Below, one piece after another: positions 25,557 through 38,400 of a DNA stretch of 64,000 bases. Numbering within the stretch: position 1 is the stretch's first letter; every line of letters begins with the position of its first letter. The stretch is taken from the NCBI GenBank assembly GCA_027886175.1, contig JAJNNQ010000004.1, positions 20,865,001 to 20,929,000 of the forward strand, in the 5' to 3' direction. The stretch comes from Phylloscopus collybita (lineage: Eukaryota > Chordata > Aves > Passeriformes > Phylloscopidae). The notes beneath the pieces are model-generated. The model had not been told where the DNA came from, did no database searches, and was given only the letters and a program-made list of their open reading frames with translations. The position numbers were made by a program, and so were the translations under genes.

Positions 25557-26006
25557 TCGGCTGGTCAGTGGAGGCAGCCCGTGCTCTGCAGAGCGGGTGC
25601 AGGGATGCGGGTACAGAACGTGCTCAGCCTCCTGCGAACCGGCAAGGGCGACCGCCGCTCCTGTAGGTGGGAAAAGCTCTGTGGCCAAGTTCCTAACCTC
25701 CCGCCGAAAGAACATTTAAGCTCATTTGAGCAGCAGACAACTAAGGGTTTACACTCCCACTACACACGTTGTAAAGAGAACAACAGCAAAGGGCTTTACT
25801 GAACAGCGCGGAACTTTGCTTTTCTCCCAGTGCTTGTCGATGTGTCGCTGCGGTGCTGTACCGGGATCGCGGTCGGCGTGGAGCCCGTTCCGGGCAGGTG
25901 TCGGGGCCGGGCCCGGGGCGGGGTCGGGCCGGGCTCCCCGCCCAAGGCGCGGCCCGCACAGGTAAAGCCGGAGCGGCCCGGCCGCCGCTGCCGCAGTCCC
26001 GCCGCG

Positions 26007-26345
26007 ATGTTCGGGGTACAGCAGCAGCTGCAGCCGCCGGCGCTGCCCCCGCACCTCCAGCAGCAACAGCAGCAGCACCACTACTACCGGCGGCAGCAGC
26101 ACTACAGCACCCTGCCCGCCCGCCGGGCCTGCCCCGAGCCGCCGCCCTGCCCCGAGCCCCCGCCGTGCCCGGAGCCGCCGCGGCCGCTGCCCTGCCTGGA
26201 CCCCGCTCCGCACCAGCAGCAGGACGGCGCCGTGGCCTACGACCGGGTGCGCACCTACGGGCCGGGCTGCCGCCGGGTCAGCACCTCCTGCTCCTCCCGG
26301 GCCGCCTCGCCGCTGGACTGCGGGCACGGCTGCGATCCGCCACAG
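26007..26345 (+). CDS. POF1B: POF1B coding exon 1 (residues 1-113)
   Basis: It starts with ATG at 26007 (MFGVQQQLQPP) and ends at a CAG|GTACGG donor, phase 0. The exon contains a Q/H/Y-rich stretch near residues 18-34 and a Cys-Pro repeat CPEPPPCPEPPPCPEPP at about residues 45-61. It then has the conserved YDRVRTYG motif, which anchors the identification. The first 80 residues have no strict counterpart in mammals, but the Q/H/Y bias is shared. Confidence 0.85.
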
Positions 26346-29300
26346 GTACGGCGGCACGGACCGGGCCCCGGCTCCCGCCCGGCCCCTCGGGGCTGCTCCC
26401 GGACCGGGCCCCGGCTCCCGCCCGGCCCCTCGGGGCTGCTCCCGGACCGGGCCCCGGCTCCCGCCCGGCCCCTCGGGGCTGCTCCCGGACCGGGCCCCGG
26501 CTCCCGCCCGGCCCCTCGGGGCTGCTCCCGGACCGGCCCCGGCTCCCGCCCGGCCCCTCGGGGCTGCTCCCGGACCGGGCCCCGGCTCCCGCCCGGCCCC
26601 TCGGGGCTGCTCCCGGACCGGGCCCCGGCTCCCGCCCGGCCCCTCGGGGCTGCTCCCGGACCGGGCCCCGGCTCCCGCCCGGCCCCTCGGGGCTGCTCCC
26701 GGACCGGGCCCCGGCTCCCGCCCGGCCCCTCGGGGCTGCTCCCGGACCGGCCCCGGCTCCCGCCCGGCCCCTCGGGGCTGCTCCCGGACCGGCCCCGGCT
26801 CCCGCCCGGCCCCTCGGGGCTGCTCCCGGACCGGCCCCGGCTCTCGCCCGGCCCCTCGGGGCTGCTCCCGGACCGGCCCCGGCTCCCGCTCGGGATGAGG
26901 CACGGTCGAAGCCGAAACTCGGCCCCGGGAGCTGCGAGTGCGCCCGGCGGGGCGGAGGGTCTGAGGGTCGGGCCGGGCTCCCCCGGGGGTGGGATGGGTG
27001 CAGCCCCGGCCCCTCCGCTCGCCCCGCGCACTTTCCCCCGTGGAAAAGCCGCTGTGGCCGGTCCCCGCCGGCCCGGCCTCTCCGGGCCGTCCCCGGGCAG
27101 GGATGCGGTCACTGGCAGCGGCCCCAGCGCGGTGTCACCCGTCCGCCCAGCGCCGTCAGCTTTTTCACCCTTCCAGTCAGTGTAGAACGGCGTTTTTGCC
27201 GGTTCTGTCACAGCCCAGCAGCAATCGCGCTGCTCCTTCCCACGCCGGGATGTCACCGCGGGGCTCTGCTGACTTTGAGCTGCTCATGTAAATAGAACAC
27301 GAAGCCTGTGGGCTTATTAGTTCTCTTTGAATCGATGGTGCTTAGTAAGGTCCGAGACTGAGGTGTTGGAATCGGGCTCGCAATGCACTTCAGCAGGTTT
27401 GTTGTGTGTGTATCCAAGGCATAGCTTGGATGTATCGGTGGAGTTTCATGTCATTTGAACACATGCAACTGGTATAATAAAACTAGAAACCAATAGCTTA
27501 AGAACAGATTTGACTGCAAAACCAGAAAGGAGATGGGAATTTATTCTCAAACCATTTTTTTGCTCATATAGCAGAATGCCATTAACATCGATAGGATTGC
27601 TCTGCTATACTATACTCAAATGGCAACGTATGCTGGTTTCAAGATGAACTCTTACTGAAAATTTTCTTTCCCGTGTTATATTCACCTGTCAAAAAGAACC
27701 TGGATTACGATCAATACAAGATTTAAACTCTTTTCAAAGCAGTATTTGCATTGTTTGAGGGCTGCCTTCCTCTCCAAAATAGTTTATGTAAATCCTAGGG
27801 AGTGAGTGAGCAGCTGTGCTAATACAAGGACAAGAGAAAACAGCCTCAAGTTGTGCTAGGGGAGATTTAAGTTGGCTATTAGGAAAAATTTCTTCGTGGA
27901 ATGGATGGTTAAACATTGGAACACGATGCCCAGGGAATTGGTGTCCTCACCATCCCTGGAAGTGTTCAAAAATGTGTGGATGTGGCACTTGAGGCCATGG
28001 TGGAGTGGTGTCCTTGACAGTGCTGGGGAATGGTGGACTTGATGATCTTGGTGAGTTTTTCCAGCCTGGATGATACTGTGATCATAATGGCTTTGTAGGA
28101 GTTGGTAATGGCAGAGCCATTCTCTCTGTATCCAAGCTGTTAATCCTCTTTTGCAAGATGTAGGGCAGGAGTGTAAACACAAGTCTCTCACCTCCCAGAT
28201 AAGTGATCTGCTCAGCTAAGCTGGATGATAGTCTGAATTGCAGTTAATTAATTAAATATTAATTGGCATAAACATTGCAGTCCCAGGCTTCCTCTGCCTA
28301 GAGATAAGTACCTGAACAAGGATTACAGACTCAAATGCTGTCGCTGCTCTATGGAGGATGTTTAATTTTCAACATCTGCTGTAGTCACTGAATCCATTAT
28401 GTCCTGCTGATGAAAACTAATTTCTTGCTGAAGTGTTTTGCTGGACCAGACTTTAAAGACAAGAGGGTGCAGCTCAGTCAAGTTCTGTGTGGGCTGCAGT
28501 TTCAGTGGTGGAGAAGGAAGGCGCCTAATACAGATTATTAGGAAGTTATTAAGGCAGAAAACAGTAACAAACAGGGAAGTCAGCTGGGAGGAGACAGAAG
28601 TGGCAGGCTTGGTGCTGAATGGGAGTTGCCAATGGGAGGGGTGTAGGACATTCCCAAAGAGTGGATCAGTTGCCCTTTGAGCCGACTGTGTAGGGCCACG
28701 TAAAGTTAATAATGGAACCCCAACAGACATGCACCTCCCTGTTGACACAGTGCTAGTCTTCAGTCGTGTGGCTGGGGTGTGCTCTTGTGTTTATGTACTT
28801 CTAATAAACTGGAGAGAGGGAGAATTTGAAATTGGTGTGTGCACAGAACACCTGTGCTGGTAATTTTTGTGGTTCAGGATTCAGGGTTCTTTTTTCTTTC
28901 TTGTGTAACTTTGTTTTGTCCTTGGAGTAATTCACAGCAGATTTTGCTCTGCTTGATCTAAATAAGAATTGTTTGGAATAAATTCCCTTCCAGTGTGGCT
29001 TATGTGTATGAATCCCTTCTCCATGGTCATGAAAAGATAATTTATGAAGTGGCACATAAAAAATGTTTGCAGAGGACAAGACCCTGACAGGCTTTGCAGA
29101 GGTTCTCTCTCCATGTGAGAAGTTTTCAGAGTCAGGTGTTTGTGTGGCCAGGCTCAGTTCTGTGATGTGCAGAGGACTCCCATGAAAATGGTGTAATATT
29201 AACCAGCTTTAGGGTTGGTCTGTGTTGTAACAGCCTCAAACATAGCCTGCCATTTCCCCATTTCACCTGCCAACTGGAACTCATAAATTATGAGCAGATG

Positions 29301-29410
29301 ACTGGATTCCTTGTAATTAGAAAGACAATGTGTTGCGGATAAAGACCTTTGACATAGATAAAATTCTTACTTTCATTTCTGGGTTGGCCGAAGCCAAGGG
29401 TAACCTGTTG

Positions 29411-29458
<48 letters not shown>

Positions 29459-32400
29459 CTGGACTGATTACTTGCTTCTACATAGAATTGGCATACAGTA
29501 AGGATCAATCTATCAAATGCTTATTGTAAAATTAAATCCTAAAGACTAGCAAAAATATTCATAGAAGTTTTAGTCTTACCTTTTAAAAGTCTCCTTATAA
29601 GCCCCATGGCAGGAGTTTGGAATGGGCAGGACTTTAAAGTCCCTTCCAACCCAAACCATCCTGTGATTCTGTAAAACAGACCCAGACTGTCTGATCAGCC
29701 TGTCATAAACTCAGTCATGCCACTGAAGCCCACAACAGCACTGGGCTTTCCCTTTGGAATCCCACCTTCCCCTTCCTTCTCCCAGTTAGAAATGCTTGGA
29801 GAGGGTAGCCTGAGCTATGCCCCTTGGGAATGCTGAAAAATGGAAACAACCCAAGATCCCTTTCCATTGCTGTGTCCCCACAGCTGGAGGACCGCTCCAG
29901 AGGCCTTGGAGGTGGCACCTCCTTGTGCAGAGCTCCGAGCTGTGTGTGGGCAATCCAGGCTGGCACAGACACAGCATTTCTGCCTCTTGGTCCCCTCCCA
30001 GCCTGTGCCAGTCCAGCCTGCTTGGCTGGAATGGGAGAAAGGGCAGGCAAATCTGTGTTTGTAAAGCAGTTCTTTGAAAATGAAAGAGTTTGGGTATCTC
30101 AAAAAGAAGCATAATTTTATCCAGGCAAAACATTCTCAGCTTCTGTATAATGTTGCATATACAATGAGACTGTCCTTGTGAATATTATAAAGGTCTGTTT
30201 CAACCTAAAATGCTCCAGACTCCTCCGTTGTGGGTTTATTCCTCCGAGACACCCTGGATGTGTTTTCCTCTCTAGACTTTGAGTTAGTCCTAGCACATTT
30301 GCCCAACCTGTCAGCGAATTCCAAGGCTGTTGTTTAGTGTCACACAATGGCCATGTGTTGTCCCTGTGCTGGAGCTGAGCACTCCCTGCTGTCCCACGGC
30401 TCTCTGGTGTCACAGCTCTGTTTAAATAAATAAATAAAAATCCTAAAAACTAGCAAAAATATTCATGGAATCCTGTGGCATGGACACCAGGCTCAGGCTG
30501 TGCCTGCTCTGAAACCCAGCTGAAGGAAGGATCAGTGGCCATTCCTTTCCTGAGTATTTCACTGTTTAGTTCCAGGTCTGCAGGTGTCAGTGGTGCAGGA
30601 TTAGGCTGCATGTTCCACCTCTCCGTGCTGTCTCTTCTGTGTGTCCTGCTGGCACATGGAGCAGCACTGAGAAGCTCCCCAAGTTTCTGCAACAGTTTTA
30701 ATACTGAAATTTCTTAATTACTCTGACTGCTGCAAAAGCAGTTTCCTTTCTACTTTTATTTCTCTTTCCTGATGCTGTTATGATTCACTCCTGGGAGGTT
30801 TGGAAAACTGCTCCAGGCTTCCTAAACTTATGCAACAGTTGACAGGAAACCTGACCTACTTCAGAGCTGCTCTCACCTGGCTGATAATGTGTCTGAGACT
30901 GAGCTGCAGTAACATAAACATCCCCCTGGCTCTGGGGAAGAAATGATTCATTATGAAAATTGGAGGTTTGTGCTGTGAGGGAGAATAAACAGTATGCTGC
31001 AAACTGACAAATTGCCCAGTCCTTAGATTGGGTTCAGTGGGAACTGTGCTTGTTTGGGTAAAGACCTGGATGTGAAGAGTTACAGCCAGGTGTGATTTGT
31101 TAGAACTGGTGGAGGACAGTTCTGCAGTTGCTTCTAGATGGTGCTGGGGCAAAACCTGAAGAAATCTATTTGAAAACAAAGCTGCTGCCAGGGACAGGTT
31201 TTTGTAATTTAAAGTGGCACATCTCATTTTTCATTCAGGAATATGCAGATGCTCCATGTGGGCATCATTCCCATTGGTGGCAGTTGTGGAGCTGTGTGCA
31301 TTGGATATGACCCAGTGGGTTGTTGGGCAGCTCCTCTACCTGTTCACTTCTGAGTTTAAGCAAAATCTGAATTTTCATGCCTTGGTGAAACAAAAAAAGT
31401 ATTATGCATCTCCATCTACACCAGCTGAGTTTGATGTGCACCGTGAAAAACTGAAAATAAAAGAGATGGACTGGAACAGGCACATGGGATCCAGAAAGCC
31501 TCATCCAGCTTTTATTTGTAGCCTGTGCTGCTGCACTTACAGAAAATATGGACTAATTCCCTGCAAAAAAAACCTGCAAAGAGGGAATTGAGAAAAACCC
31601 AGCTCTTAAAATGCAGTGATGGATTGTGTCTTGCCATGCTGCAGGTGGACCAATTCCTTTGTGGTGTGAAGGCCTTGGGTTTAAAACACCTCCAGGTGAT
31701 TGTGGTCAGTGGATCCCAAAGTATTTACAGCCAAAGTCTATAATCAGATTCCTCTGCCAGAAAAGGTGTTAGAGGCTGAAGTGCAGTACCCTCTGAAACC
31801 TTTTTCCTTCCTTGCAGGGCACCATTCGCAGGATCATTATCGAGAACCCGGATCAGGTAGGGAAACTGCTGGATTTCCCTCAGCTCCATCCCCAGCTCCT
31901 CCACACAGCTCACACCTCTGAGGGTGGGAGAAGGAATTATGAGGGATTGAAAACACTGTACAATGGCCACTCAGGCTCCCACCTCTCAGCAGTTAAGTCT
32001 TTATTAATCTTGATTAATTACTAACTGTTTCTGCTGTATTTATTTCACATAGCACTTGTGCAAGCACAGCCACTTTGTTTCCAAATGGACACACACTCAC
32101 ATGTTCACATCCTAAAGGACATCTCACATATCTTTAAATTATCTATTTTTAGTAAAAATTGTCCTAATCCTGAGTTTGCTGTTTGACAGGATTTATGGGT
32201 GTTTTTATTTATGTGTTTTACAGGAGCCATTATCCCCTTTTCTTAGAGGGGCCAGTTTCTCTCCTGGAAATAATGTCATCTATGAAAAAACAATAAGAAA
32301 ATATGAGCTATTAAATCCCCTCCAAGTAAGTTGGGTTTGTATATTATCTATTGCAAGAAGAAAATTGAGCTGGTACCAGGAAATTGATGGTTTGGTTTGG

Positions 32401-35400
32401 TTCTGTGTTTATTTCTTATTTTTGTAAGGAGTAGCTGCCAACCTGAGAACTGCCTTATTGTGATCTAGGACACATTCTTAAAGTAAACAAAGCAAGATTT
32501 AAGGAGAGCAGAAGGTGGACTGTTTGCCACATTTTTCCTAAGAACGTTTTTATTAACTGACAATGAAAACTGCTGTTGTATCTCTAATACTGTCAGTCTA
32601 TATCTGAATAGTGGCTGTGAATTAGTTTCTTGCAGTAGCTTCAGAACAGAATAACCAAGATACACTTTTAGAAAAAAATTTAAAAACACCATTTCTTTTC
32701 TACTAACTCTTGAAAAAATGTCTTTGGCAAACCTGCCTGAAATTTCATCTCACAATTGCTGTTTTGTCAATAGCCAAAATATTGCTCCATATTATTGCTC
32801 TGAAACATTTCCAACAGGAAAAAAAAAATTGAAATTTAGCATATCTCAGAGTGATTTACCTGAGGTCTTTTTTTTTTTTTTTTTAATGGAAGTTTTCACG
32901 CCTTTCTGGATTTTAGACAGCTAAATTCTCTGTGATACACAGTCTGAAGTGGAAAAGGGAAAAAAAAAGTAATTATAAATACAGCTTCTTTCTTTCTGCA
33001 GATGATGTGCAATGAACAGAATAAAAAAAATTGGCATTTAGCCCTGGAAACCATAGTTTTACTTCTGGCTTTTCTTACCTGGCCTATGTTTATATTTAGG
33101 TTCAAATCAAGAGCATAGTTTTGAAGGAAATATTAGTGTAATGGGACATCCACCTTGGGAAAGGTCTTTCGCCTGTGCTTCTCACTGGCAGCTACTAAAA
33201 TTGGAAGGAAAATGGGTAAATTATAACCCTGGAGTAAGAAAGTGTGAGGCAAACTCACGTTCAGTTAGGTATAAAAGCCATTTAATGCGGGTTATTAAAA
33301 CATCCGAAGCCAGCACCAGCACCGCCAGTCACAGACAGACACATTTCGGTCGCTGTTGAGGTTGATGTCCCAGCACTGACAGGTCCTTCCCTGTGCAGGA
33401 GAGGCAGTTCCCGGTGTGCCCGGCCGAGCCCTGCCCGCCGGTGGCGGTCACGCAGCAGTGCCAGCAGACACAGACGGGCTCTCCCTGCGAGCTGTGCCCG
33501 GGCCCGGGCAGCGACGAGTGCCGGGGACACCCCGTCAGGAGGGGCACGGCCCCGCCGCAGCTGGTGAGGGCTCCATGCTTTGTTCTCGGCGCGGTTTGTT
33601 CTTTAGGCTGGGACAGAACTCCGGGAATGAGCGGTTCTATGGCTCGGCAGCCTCCAGAGGTTTGTGTTGGGCTCTCAGCACCACAGCCTTGTCACTAAGC
33701 AGGGCCTGTGTGTCTGTCTGGGACTGTCCAAGGCTTTCCCACGTGCTGTTGGGGGAAAGGCTGTTTGAGGAATTGTATTTCTCGTTGTCACAGACCTGTG
33801 CTCAGGTATGCACTGACTGAGATCAGCCTGTGGTGTTTAACTGTGCTCAGTCTCACTGGCTTGTTGGGTTTTGTTTCTCTTTAGCCATCAATTCAGTCGG
33901 GTTTCACCTGTCAGTCTGTACACAGAGGGATGCAGAACCCCTGCTTTGGGAGGAAACACACATTGCCTTATAGCCTTGGCAAACATCAGCTCAGGGCTCC
34001 TTTCCTCCTATGCTGATCAACCTGGGCTTCAAATATATTTCCATTTGATGCAAAAATTGTTGACATAGATTTGGTGGAAGCACAGAAGGAGCTTCCTGGT
34101 GTACCTGTAGCCTGTTAGTGCAGCTGGGGAGGGAGTGCAGCAGGTCCCTCCTGTGCACCCAGTCAGTGTTTGGGTGACAAAGACAAACACCCTGGGGACC
34201 TCGGTGTCAGACCTGTGCAGAACCTTCCAGAGCCTGACACTCCCATCAACCAGCTCAGGACACTCAGCTTGGGCTGATGTTCCCATAGAGCTCAGGGCAC
34301 TGCTGTGGAAGCCGAAAGAGGACTTTGCCCTTTTCTTGTTGTTCTAAAGGAAGCAATTCCTCTCTGTATTGTTTATTGAAAACCAGCAGACAAAGCAGAC
34401 TCACTACTGAGAAAATGGTAAATAAATGCAAAATGCTAGGAGCAGCCAGACCCAAATCCATCCTACCTATAGCATTTTCATGTTCAGCTTTCATCCCAAA
34501 GCAGGGATCCTGTTCTGATGTGCTGCCTGTCTCCTGCCAGGTGAGCTGCCCCCAAGACAGCCCCGAGCAGCTGGACTGTCGCTTCTTTGGGGAGCTGCTG
34601 GCCGAGCTGCACCGCAAGAGCACTGACCTGTACAGCTGCTTGCTGCAGCACGTGGAGAAGATTGGGACAAGGTATTGCCACTGGACCTGTCATTCCCATG
34701 TCCCAGACATCCAGCACTGCACAACTGACAGGGACACTGTTGTTTGTGAATTGGTTGTACTCTTTGTTTCTTCCTGACAGCGAGAACTGACTGGGTGTTT
34801 TACACATCCATATGATTTGCAAGTAACTGAGGACATAGAAATGCTGTAAGCCAAGGAGGTTTATTGAATTTGATACTCAAGAATTGTGTCTCCCACATGT
34901 GTTTGTACATTGAACAAACAAGAACTTGGAGCACACTGTGACATATATTTCATGACACAATTCTATTACCACATCCTGGAGAAACAACCCAAATGTCCAA
35001 ATTTCCTCTGTCCTATTGTGATGTTGTGTCATGGATTAAAGGACAGCCACCACCAGGCCTAAAGCTCAGTCTCTACATCCAAATGAACATTAAGCACATT
35101 TTCTGCAGAGCCCTGCAGACCATCTGTGGGAAGAGATGAGAGACACAGCAGGCAGTGTCCTGCACAATCTTCCCCCCAATCACCCTCATTCTTCCCCCTC
35201 ACTCCCGATCTTGTCTGGTGCTTTCCAGGGTCACTGAATAAAGAAAGTGGTCCTGTAGCAGGGGCAAAAGGGAATTTAACCATCACAGAAACCCTGACAG
35301 TCAACACTTGGGGCAGGGCAGTGCACTGCAGCAGTTGTGAGCAAACCATTACCCAGGTAATTAAGGGAGTAATTAGGTTAACTGCCCATAATTGGGATAA

Positions 35401-38400
35401 CTGCCCAAAGGACTGGGGATAGTCAGCCTGTGTAGGCCCTGCTGCCTGTAGGACTCCATCTGCCCAGGAATTCCTTCACGGAGGGAAGGTGGTGACTCTT
35501 CAGCTGATAAAGACCTATCCTTGCTCTTGTTGTCCAGATAATCTTTTAGTGGTGAATATGGGTCTGAATCCTGAAAGTTCCCAAGCAGCTTTGAGTTAAC
35601 AGCCTCTTGGATTTTATGTTTTACAGGAACCACGACATCGAATTCACGTGCCAGGTAAGGCCCAGGCTGTTCCCTGACACCGGTGGGGGGAGGGTTCAAG
35701 CAAATTAAGCCAAAGAAGTTGAAATTGAGGAGGCTGGTCTTTGGTAGTTAATGCCTCCTTCTTGGTAAACACATTCAGAGCCTGAAAACTACTGCCAGGA
35801 CAGTGTTTGCATACACTGAAAGGAAACTTAAAGAATTTGTATTATTCCAGTATGAGAGTCAAATTTTGGAAATCTCTCCTGCTGTTCCAACTGGGAAATG
35901 AAGGTACCTGTATTTTTACAATATGGTTTTTGCAAAGGCTTCACTCCCTGGCCAGTGAAGCTCCTGCTGAGCAGCAGGTGCTGCACCTTTGAAGGCATTC
36001 AGTATCAATGTCCAGGTTCACTTGCAGGAAGCAAATGCCATTGAATCCTGGCAGCATCTCCTGGTGGTCATCTGGGCTTTACTGGCAGCCCATTCAGAAA
36101 CACGAGGTTTTGCCCCACCATAAATTGCTGGGAGTTGTTGTAGCATCAGGTGTTAATCCCTGAGAGAGGATTGGTTTGAATACTGCTTTTAAATGTTAAA
36201 TTTAAGGATTTGAATATATGCTTCATGTATCACTTTATCTCACTTTGTACATGCCCCACATACAAGACTTTGGAAGTTTTCTGGAGAGACTTTGATCTAT
36301 TTTTGTTCTTATTTGCCTTGTACTAAGGATGTTTTTCATAGCAGAGCTGTGTAATTAATGAAGAAACCACATTGCTATCTACCAGGCAAAATTCTTAATC
36401 AAGATGTCTCCCCTTTCCTCTCTTCTTTGCTTAGACTGAAGATATTGAAGAATTAATTCCCAAAGGACTGTCTGAGGCAACAAAGCAGCAGATTCGTTAT
36501 CTCCTCCAGGTATGGGAGCTTGGCAAGCTGTAGGAACTGGGAGCAGTGGGAGCTGGCTCACACACAGGAGGGACTTGGTACATAACACCCTTCACTCTCT
36601 ATTCCCTCATCCCATTGTTTCTACAGTGAAAGGGGTGGAACTTAAAGGGAACTGTCACATGGACCCACAGTTCACTTATGTATTTTAAATGGAGCTTAAC
36701 TGGGGCTCTCCTTTAGTTTCACTGGAAACTGTCTTGGCTTTTGACCACTGGCAGGAGAACAGAGGCCTTTCATCTTTCTGTGTTGTGTATTAAGGCACTT
36801 TAAAAGCCAAACACAAATAGGAGCTGCTAAAAACCCAGAAGCAGAGCCTGAATCCCACCTGCTCCCAGCCCAACCCCGTGGCTGGGCATGGAGCAGGGAG
36901 GGAAGGGTGGGGAGGGAGCTGAAGAACCAGCCCAGGAGGACAAAACCGTTTACACCTGAACCACAACAGGAATGGTTCTGTTTGTTGCTCGATGCCAAAA
37001 GCACAGCTCAGCACTCAGAGCTGCCTTTGCCAGGCAGGTTTGTCAGAGCAGGATCCAGGATAGCCTCAGCAGGAGTGTCCTGATCTGGGCTCCCTTAGGT
37101 ATGGAGTGATCCTACCTGGGAGCTGCACCTTGGAATCACTTCCTGGTTAAAAAAAAAAAAAAAAATCCATTGAGATGGAGTTGAGAAGGAGCAGCCTGGT
37201 CTGAGTTTGCAGCTGGTCTGCTCTGATCTCCCCCATCCCTTCCAACTAGAATTATTCTGTGCTTCTCTTACAAGGAAGATGGACATCAACCCCCGAATAT
37301 TCCATGTCCTCACACTGGCACACTGTCCTGGTTCAGCTCCAGGTGAAAAAGCTGAACAGGAATTTCCTGTTGTCTCTGTGTCCAGCTGGTTTTACATCCT
37401 CACAGCTGTGATTATAAAATGCAGCCAAAATGACTTTTGGGGAACCAGGTGTTGTCAGGATCCACCCAGAGTGCTCTCAGAGCCCTTGGCCACCAGGACA
37501 GAGCTGGGAGGGAAGGGTTTGCACAGCCCAGGATCCTGAGCTGGGAATGCCCAGAGGCTCCTCTAAGGACACAGAGAATTCCACTGGAGAAGCACATGGC
37601 AGCTCTCGGATTTAGCAACTTCTAGCACTAAGCAGTTGCTGAATGGGGTTTTACTTAGATTTTTACAGTCTAAATTTCACCATTTGACTCAATTCCTTCA
37701 TTCATACTACTGTGTAGTGTATTACACAGTAAAACCAACAAAACCATAAGGCAAAAGTGAAATTCCACTCTAATTACAAAACAAACAAAAAGGTGAGTTA
37801 CACTCGAAATGAAGTCTTAGTCACACCATGGCACCAGTGGGGATATAAGACTGGGCAAGGGCCAATCCCCCTATGGATAGAGAGCATGAGAGCTCATTCT
37901 TCCAAGTTAAGGGAACACACAGGAGGGTTTCACTTTTGTCCAGACAAGAAAAAAACACAGCTTTTGCACAGAATATTCAGCCCTTCCAGGAGAGTCACAA
38001 CTTGAGGAGTTATTTTGTGTGTCCTTTCAGTCTATTTTTCTTTAGATATTATAAATATATCATGAAATGCAACAATTTATGTTTTCACCTGAATCAATAC
38101 ACAGCTATTCAAGGTATTAAAATTAACATTCCAAAGGAGAACAATGCTGGGCTGTGGTCACTTCTCATTTTCCCTTTCATCCAGGTGCCTCCTTTCATCT
38201 TGGGGATCTTTTTCCTTTTAGAGGGAGGAGTTGGGTGTATGAGCTTTTTTTAATTTACATTTTCAGAAATGTTAATTAAATTCCCTCACCCTTCAGCCCA
38301 AAACTTTGCCAGATCTCAAACATGTCTCATTCCTCTGTGTCTTTTCGGGAAGGGCAGTAATTTTTAAAAATCAGTATAAGCACAAAGCTTTGAAAGTTCA

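Larger units (their letters stand above)
25860..27150 (+). promoter_or_regulatory. POF1B: POF1B CpG island / promoter region
   Basis: CpG density and GC content rise abruptly near 25.86 kb and fall after about 27.15 kb. This is the only CpG island in the window. It spans the 5' UTR, coding exon 1 and the first part of intron 1, including the minisatellite. No convincing TATA box is visible, so initiation is probably dispersed, as is usual for CpG-island promoters. The exact transcription start cannot be placed from sequence alone. Confidence 0.75.
26895..31817 (+). other. POF1B: POF1B intron 1 (remainder)
   Basis: About 4.9 kb follows the minisatellite. It contains the CpG-island tail, CR1 fragments at 27845-28083 and 29606-29673, a 46-nt poly(A) run at 29411-29456 and a 33-bp direct repeat at 29534-29566 and 30438-30470. 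A phase-compatible AG...GT frame at 31645-31695 has no similarity to the expected protein and was not called an exon. Mammalian POF1B has more sequence between exon 1 and the TIRK-type motif, so a small missed exon here remains possible. Confidence 0.6.

Noticed and set aside
25278..25802. 174-codon plus-strand frame upstream of POF1B
   Set aside because: Its first half is CR1 and the rest is promoter-proximal DNA with no protein similarity.
26358..26894. CRISPR-like regular repeats
   Set aside because: The repeats are directly adjacent without unique spacers, lie in a vertebrate intron and are a minisatellite.
25749..27295. Very long GC-rich open frames on both strands (up to 480 codons) of Pro/Arg/Gly/Ala
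   Set aside because: They are produced by the 42/43-bp minisatellite and CpG island, which lack stop codons in several frames. Only the first 339 nt of one frame (26007-26345) belong to POF1B.
31645..31695. 51-nt phase-0 exon-like segment in POF1B intron 1 (CTGCAG|GTGG ... CCAG|GTGATT)
   Set aside because: The encoded VDQFLCGVKALGLKHLQ does not resemble the mammalian segment expected there, and the pyrimidine tract is weak.
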